64,000 nt of DNA. Origin: Ceratothoa steindachneri. Its lineage: Eukaryota > Arthropoda > Malacostraca > Isopoda > Cymothoidae. How positions within the stretch are numbered: the stretch's first letter is position 1; each line of letters opens with the position of its first letter. This document shows positions 59,092-64,000 of this stretch, piece after piece. The notes beneath the pieces are model-generated. The model did not search any database. It saw only the letters and a program-made list of their open reading frames with translations, and had not been told where the DNA came from. The stretch spans positions 207,029,733 through 207,093,732 of the forward strand of contig OZ018319.1 of the NCBI GenBank assembly GCA_963969495.1, read 5' to 3'. The translations under genes were made by a program, and so were the position numbers.

Positions 59092-59290
59092 GCTGCAGGT
59101 TATATATTTAATCTCGTCTTCTATGTGACCCATCTGTGCTCCAGCACTGACCACAGATGGGAACTATGTAGAAACCCAACAAAATTGTGCTAACTGCGGA
59201 AATGCACACCACACTCTCTCAATGGCCTGCCCTCGTCTTCTATGTGACCCTTGCTTTCTAGAAGACGAGATTACATATATAACCTGCAGC
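59092..59290. repeat. inverted repeat with 19-bp direct repeats around a LINE scrap
   Basis: 59092-59122 is the reverse complement of 59260-59290 with one mismatch, both being the Penelope family-2 thumb ('EDEI.YITCS'). Inside, the 19-mer CTCGTCTTCTATGTGACCC occurs twice, at 59113-59131 and 59232-59250, flanking 100 bases of LINE ORF1 sequence. Confidence 0.8.
59132..59231 (+). mobile_element. 100-bp fragment of Jockey-like ORF1 zinc-knuckle region
   Basis: Matches, in inverted orientation, the region around 60660-60760 of copy D: 'CCAGCACTGACCACAGATGG' against 'CCAGCACTGATCACAGATGG', and 'GCTAACTGCGGAAATG' and 'CTCTCTCAATGGCCTGC' are identical. It encodes the H-R-W-E and C-x-N-C-G-N-x-H parts of the knuckles. 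Bounded by 19-bp direct repeats that look like a target duplication. Confidence 0.75.
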
Positions 59291-59489
59291 TAAAAGCCCC
59301 AACGCCCACAGGTACGTGTCGTTTTTATCGCTGCATATCCTCTAAACATTTTCACTTCATCTATATTCAAGACTCACTTTATAGATTTAGTCTTAGAAAC
59401 ATTTTGGCAGATGCCCTCGGTGGTTTTCGCTTTAAAAAAACAACAAAACAAATTAATATAACTGGTGTCTAAAAAGTTCCATTGGTTTG
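59291..59489. other. short unassigned segment
   Basis: Plus-strand open frame 59251-59472 has no recognised motif. Confidence 0.3.
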
Positions 59490-59862
59490 GGGTAGGCGGG
59501 AGATTTATGTGGATGAATCTAACATACGTCTCTTTTCCTGATGCAATACAGAAATGTTCTTTGTGTTAACCATTGAAGCAGTCTCTTGGTAGTTTTGTAG
59601 TGGATTTACTTCACTACAAATCCCCATGGCTGTCCCGTCATAGCGTGTATGGGTAGGGTTTGTGGCTATGATTGGGTAGTTTGGGATTTTAATATATTGA
59701 TTTTGCAAATTTATGCCATGTTCCGATATTATGGTGATATGTGGGTCGATTTTTTAATAATATTGCAGAATGTGAGTTTTTTGTTGCTTCATCCGTTGAC
59801 GTTTAGGGTAAAGATCTTCAGGTTTTTTAGGTATTCCACGTTTTTATACATCTTGTTTTCGG
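59490..59862 (-). pseudogene. Jockey-like LINE copy D, start of ORF2 endonuclease
   Basis: 'YLKNLKIFTLNVNG' near 59845-59805 is the N-terminal strand of the endonuclease, placed directly after ORF1. 'YDGTAMGICSEVNPLQNY' (59640-59590) aligns with the 'RYDGCAIAVKRGVKYW' block of copy C. The catalytic G-D-L-N-A motif and RT are absent because the element ends near 59490. Confidence 0.65.
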
Positions 59863-59879
59863 GGGGATTCCCTACTTTG

Positions 59880-61296
59880 GACCTCTCTGAATTTGCGGGT
59901 GATCGGAAGTGACCAGGAAGTTTTTTCTTGAACTGTTCCGCGGATAGGTTGAAGCAGGAGTTTGCTGAGATCTCTATGAGGCCCTGCTTAAGGGCATTGT
60001 TGATTTGGGTTTCATCATAGTCCGAATCGTAATGCCATTTATATATTCCTTTGATCAGGCCATCGATAATATCCTTCTGCTTTTTGGCCAGTGGTACTGG
60101 TGAGGAATGAGTTCCATAAATTTGTATGTTATATTTCTCGGTATTGTTACTTTTTGCCTTTTCTTTTTTTTTTTAGTTTTGGTTTTACGAGCCTGATTTG
60201 CTCCATGACTTCCATGTCTTTATCGGTAATTACTGTATCGGTTTCAGTTTGGTCTTCTTCGGTAATTGCTGTATCGGTTTCAGTTTGGCCTTCTTCGGTA
60301 ATTGCTGTGTTGGTTCCATTTTGGTCTTATTCGGTTGGTTCTTAATTAGGTGCCATCGAGATACGATATAGATCATTTGAAGGTGGGTTCTCGGGAACCA
60401 CATAGGTTTCAAGCCGTTTTGTTGTAGCATTTTATTCCATTCTTCAGAATATGATCCAGGCTTTGCCATATTTACAAAGTGTGCATGTAATGTGCGCATT
60501 ATGAGGTCCAGTCTCATACTACATTCGGTATTTACGACCGTTTTATTTTCTTGCGCAGGTCTTTCTGCTGCGGCCGCTGAATATGTAGTGGTTCTTCTTT
60601 TTTCTTTTTCCTCTATAATGAAGCCCTTTTTATTTTTTTTCTCGTTTTTTAGAGAGCAGGCCATTGAGAGAGTGCGGTGCACATTTCCGCAGTTAGCACA
60701 CTTTTCGGTTGGGTTTCTCCACTCTTCCCATCTGTGATCAGTGCTGGAACACTCGGAACATATCATACCTTGGTATGTACATTCTCTCGTAGGGTGGAAA
60801 TCCAAAGCATAGCACTTGAAGCATACTTGTACAGATATAAAGGCTTCCTCTCTATCTGCTCTGGTGCTATCTTAGTGTAGAATGCCAAAAGACCTTTTTC
60901 CGCCGTTTGGGCTGCCATGTCTGTCTCTTTAATAACAGCCTTAAAGACGTGAGTATGTTCTTCACCGTTCTGTTTTTTGAACTTTACGATTTCTTCAAGT
61001 TTGGCTTATGGGTCAAACCTTCAGCAAATTACCGATCTTTTGGTTGCAACGGCAGGTGGTACCCTGGCAGTGAGTCCTACTTTTTTCAGTCTTTTGGAAA
61101 CATTGTCGCTTAAGAGGTTATCTAAGTCCTTCTCAGTATCGCATAGAGATACGTATCCATTATATCGTTCTTTCAATCTGAGAACGATGACTCCGATCTC
61201 TGCGTAAATCGTATGTAGGGTCTTTTCGCGATCTGGCTTCGAGTGTTCTTCGAGGACGCTGAACGGGACCTTCTTTGCCCCGTCTGAGTTATCCAT
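59880..61296 (-). pseudogene. Jockey-like LINE copy D ORF1
   Basis: Likely start at ATG 61296-61294 ('MDNSDGAKKVPFSVLEEHSK'). The N-terminal domain runs to about 61021, an RRM-like part continues in shifted frames ('HTHVFKAVIKETDMA', 'KGLLAFYTKIAPEQIER', 60970-60830), then three zinc knuckles: 'CFKCYALDFHPTREC' (about 60833-60789), 'CSECSSTDHRWEEW' (last Cys lost) and 'CANCGNVHRTLSMAC' (to about 60660). A Lys-rich linker and a 36-bp in-frame repeat follow, and the C-terminal domain 'IYGTHSSPVPLAKKQKDI' / 'IKGIYKWHYDSDYD' (60115-60010) closes it near 59880. At least three frameshifts. Confidence 0.8.
60224..60331 (-). repeat. 36-bp tandem repeat (3 units) within LINE ORF1
   Basis: Three successive 36-base units ('CGGTAATTGCTGTATCGGTT' start on the plus strand) at 60224, 60260 and 60296; the first two differ at two bases, the third is more diverged. 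36 is a multiple of three, so the repeat adds 12 residues per unit without breaking the frame. The frame continuous with the downstream C-terminal domain reads T-E-T-D-T-A-I-T-E-E. Confidence 0.85.
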
Positions 61297-62970
61297 TAGG
61301 CCTTAGGGGACCTAATTCCCAGTATTGCTGATTTTTCTTTTTTTCGTTTGTTGGCCTCCTTGTAGTATATACCTGTATTTTAGTTTTGCCTGGAAAAAAA
61401 ATATTTATTTATTTATTTTTTGACTGAGAAGTATCCCCTGCCTCTATTGGGTCTTTTTATGTGTACGGATGACGGTTGCTGTCTAAGATGATTGTAAAAG
61501 AACAACCTATGACCTCCTCACGTTATTTGGAGACCACGTGAGATTGTATCCCGCCATGGAGAACGTCACTTCCTGTTCGGGAACATTCGCGAATTTTCGA
61601 CTCTTAAGCACATTGGAGAAATAATTCTCAATTATGCGAACTAGTTCCAAGCCCCGCCCCCCAGTGACGAGGCGAGAAAGAGCCGCTGTGTGTCGCACCA
61701 TGCTGTTAAATGATGAATCAACTCTACCTCCGGATTAAGATATCTGGAGCTTGTGACTCCTTTCTCCAAATTCCCCCTTTTCCCTCAGAATCGCCCATAC
61801 AAATACTCGGTTTTGACTGGAGTTCGTAGAGTCCAGCACGCACCTCAAGGCCGCCTTCATCGTCTCGTCGAAGACCAGTGATCGTTCATTAGACAGCAGA
61901 CTCTCTTTGCCATGATTCTACCCGAGTCAATTGGGAGCTTCTCTGATCGGCAAGCCTGTGAATTTGCGTAACAGTTTTCCTTCGTTTAATCGAACCGAAG
62001 AAAATCTCTTTCGATTACCTATGAGGAAATGAACTTTCCTCTTCCAGTAGAATTACGAGAATTCCCACATTTTTCGTCGAACGTCACCTTTAATGTTTGG
62101 CTATCTTCATCGGAAGGTTGGTTCGGATCGTACCTCATTCAGACCGTGCTCCACTTTCCTCATCGTAACGTTCCTTACTCGCCTCATCGCAAGAAGAACC
62201 TTCTTCGAAGTCACCGACTCGTAAGACTGAAACCCCCCTACATTATTAGTATTGTCAAGTCCCCCCATTTTTATCTGAGCCTAGTAACGCTAATCACTTA
62301 ATTCTATTTGAGAATCCTTCCTCATAATAATTATCTAGAGACTATTTTAATTTAAATAATCCCCTTTTTCCATTTTTAATTCTTAATTTAATCTTTGTAA
62401 ATAAAATTATATTTTTGTTAATTCATCTTTAACTAACCTTGAACGATACTCTCGGCCTATTCAAGTAAATCTCACTAACCATTTATGCACTCTGTCTGAT
62501 TATTAAGGATTTGAAACCCAATGCCTCAAGTTTGACCTCCTAGTCTGTCGTTAATCCCTGCGAACAGTCCTTAAACGGTTTGCGTTGCAGTAGGTGATTA
62601 ATTCACCCCCCACATAATATAGATGTAGTGTATGATATAGAGTGGTGTACCATGACAATGAAAAATGTGATGATTGATGGATGAATAAGATTGGGTGAGA
62701 TCCTCCGAGGGGTGAAAAATGGCGGACATTTTGGTGGATGGTGGTCGAATCAATTCCCACTATCCGGGGTCCCGCCCCCTCAAGGTTTGGGGTATTCTAC
62801 TCTGCGTTCAACTTACATAGAGATGGTTTCAAGTCCCTTTATGGTTTGGGCAGGGTTCATCCGGAGTTTCTTTTGGAACACCCCAGGACTTGCAGCGTAG
62901 TCCCATTGACCAGGAGAGAGAACAAAACCAACAGAACCAGCAGAGAGAGCATAAAAAACAGAACCAACAG
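61297..62970. other. DNA without a recognised gene
   Basis: 61.3-61.75 kb may hold the 5' UTR of LINE copy D. The rest is unassigned; open frames 62029-62301 plus and 61507-61701 minus show no motif. A tandem AG/AC-rich run ('CAACAGAACCAGCAGAGAGA' type text, 62900-62970) sits just before the Penelope copy. Confidence 0.4.
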
Positions 62971-62974
62971 AACT

Positions 62975-64000
62975 TAAAATATAAGTCCTTGTTAGTTTCG
63001 ATGTCTGCTCATTATTTACCAAGGTTCCAATTAAAGATCTTTTCAATTTCTTTAATGATAAATTGCAAAATATGGTTCTTCCCGTACCTGCTACTATTTT
63101 TATGAAACTCATTTCACTTTGTACCCCAAATTGTAAGTTTTCGTTCGATGGCAAATATATTCTTCAAAAGTTTGGATTAACCTTTCACCTGTTCTCTCTA
63201 ACTTATATATGGAGTTCTTTGAAACAAGACTCTTCCCTACTACATTGATTTCCCTATCCCTATTGTTTGGTAGAGGTATATTGATGATGTCATTTGCCTA
63301 TGCCCTAATTCTAAGGGTGTTAATAGCTTTCTTACCAAACTTAATTTACTCGTCCTTTCCATTCATTTTACCCATGAGGTTGAAAATAATAAAACTCTTC
63401 CCTTTCTCAATCTTCTTATTCATAGAACACCGACTGGTTTTAAATACTCCATCTATCGCAAACAGACTAATTCAAACTCTTATATTCATTTTTACTCTTC
63501 GCATAGTCCCAAAGTCAAAGGTTCCGTTTTTTGTTAAATGTTTTTACGGGCCTTACAAGTTGTTAATCCTGAATATATGGATTCTGAATTCTCCAATATC
63601 TTTGAAATTGTCCATAAACTATGTTAGCTTTATCTCTTTCTTCTAAACTGTCTTTCTTCTTCCAAAAAAAAACGTTCTATAATACAGTTCCTGCTATCCC
63701 TTTTAGTGTTAAAAACATTTTAGTTTGACCCTTCTCTCTTGTTTCATTGACCATCCCCTTCTTTTAAAAAACTTTAACATTTCAGTTGCTTTCAAATACG
63801 AGTGAACTATAAAACCATTCTAGTTCACAATAATTGTAATAATATTGGAGGAGTCTATTCGGTGAATGTTTTGTTTGTCCAAGTAAATATTTTGGACAGA
63901 CAGAAAAGCAATTATCTGTCCGTATTGATCAGCATAAATACAATGTTAAGAGAGCTGTAAATAATCATGCGTTTTTTGTGCATATGTCCGAAAATAACCA
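62975..64000 (+). mobile_element. Penelope-like element, family 1, copy c (runs off window)
   Basis: 5'-truncated within the RT at motif A and continuing past the end of the window inside the GIY-YIG domain. Text parallels the palindrome copies throughout but with different stops. Confidence 0.8.
62975..64000 (+). pseudogene. Penelope family 1 RT + partial GIY-YIG, copy c
   Basis: 'LVSFDVCSLFTKVPIKDLF' (62991-63047) is motif A, better preserved than in the palindrome. R-Y-I-D-D at 63274-63288 is the catalytic box, preceded directly by a TAG. 'TLPFLNLLIHRTPTGFKYSI' and 'YRKQTNSNSYIHFYSS' follow in shifted frames (63398-63510), then 'MFLRALQVVNPEYMDSEFSN' near 63540-63600. The nuclease starts near 63860 with 'CFVCPSKYFGQTEKQLSVRI' (F-G-Q in place of Y-I-G, as in the other family-1 copies) and is cut by the window edge. 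Its lesions are not those shared by the palindrome arms. Confidence 0.75.

Larger units (their letters stand above)
58400..59131 (-). mobile_element. Penelope-like element, family 2, copy b (5'-truncated)
   Basis: Minus-strand thumb 'EDEIKYITCSFIELNYPLY' and 'VINESLSKAKSTHYRPKD' (59118-59010), then GIY-YIG. The thumb is closely similar to copy a at 33.7 kb. The 5' truncation at 59131 lies at a small inverted junction with another scrap of the same thumb in opposite orientation. Confidence 0.75.
59490..61296 (-). mobile_element. Jockey-like LINE, copy D (ORF1 + start of ORF2)
   Basis: Minus strand. Contains nearly all of ORF1 and the first ~120 codons of ORF2, then stops near 59490, so the copy lacks its 3' part, which is unusual for LINEs (they normally lose the 5' part) and implies later deletion or rearrangement. 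ORF1 domain order matches copies B and C. Confidence 0.75.

Noticed and set aside
62029..62301. 90-codon plus-strand frame as a possible host exon
   Set aside because: No recognisable domain, splice context or homologous copy in the window.

Overview
This window is a stretch of AT-rich eukaryotic, almost certainly animal, DNA in which I recognise no host gene. Nearly everything identifiable is a dead or dying transposable element. The mix is Penelope-like elements with GIY-YIG endonuclease domains, several kinds of non-LTR retrotransposon (an RNase H-bearing I-group type, a Jockey-like type with CCHC ORF1, CR1/L2-like tails, and one with a 'FNIFIDGVV' reverse transcriptase), two Tc1/mariner-superfamily elements, a BEL/Pao-like integrase scrap and very long (TA)n arrays. 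It fits an arthropod genome, perhaps a crustacean; this is inference from repeat content only.

Layout. 1-11.8 kb: AT-rich non-coding DNA with a ~36-bp degenerate minisatellite (4.9-5.15 kb) and an old minus-strand LINE reverse transcriptase relic (7.8-8.4 kb). 11.8-18.66 kb: a nearly full-length GC-richer LINE (ORF1 zinc knuckles, endonuclease, RT, RNase H, CCHC tail, poly-A, target-site duplication), apparently inserted into an older CR1/L2-like element whose remains follow at 18.7-20.4 kb. 20.8-24.9 kb: two Penelope-like elements of one family joined head to head as a large palindrome, each outer side ending in (TA)n. 25.15-26.65 kb: a complete but inactive mariner-like element with ~120-bp terminal inverted repeats. 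30.1-33.5 kb: a second, badly decayed copy of the RNase H LINE with its own 3' end lying inverted inside it. 33.5-34.4 kb: a second Penelope family. 34.5-42 kb: a minus-strand mosaic of a LINE RT fragment, a Jockey-like ORF1, a third Penelope family fused in frame to that ORF1, a 43-bp minisatellite and a Jockey-like ORF1/ORF2 copy. 42.3-48 kb: (TA)n arrays, unassigned DNA and Penelope tails. 48.2-53.1 kb: a plus-strand Jockey-like LINE with ORF1 and ORF2, its ORF1 interrupted by a CR1-like 3' tail ending in (TTA)n. 54.1-56.2 kb: BEL/Pao-like integrase relic and a second mariner-like transposase. 58.4-61.3 kb: a Penelope family-2 tail, a small inverted junction and a minus-strand Jockey-like ORF1 with the start of ORF2. 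62.97-64 kb: a family-1 Penelope element running off the window.

The elements do not act together as a host pathway; they are layers of insertions. Two things deserve a second look: the head-to-head Penelope palindrome whose arms share the same inactivating stops, and a conserved hairpin near the 3' ends of two family-2 Penelope copies, with hammerhead-core-like flanks (CTGAAGA / GAAA) and a compensatory base-pair change. All coding calls are from reading translations by eye; no database search was possible.
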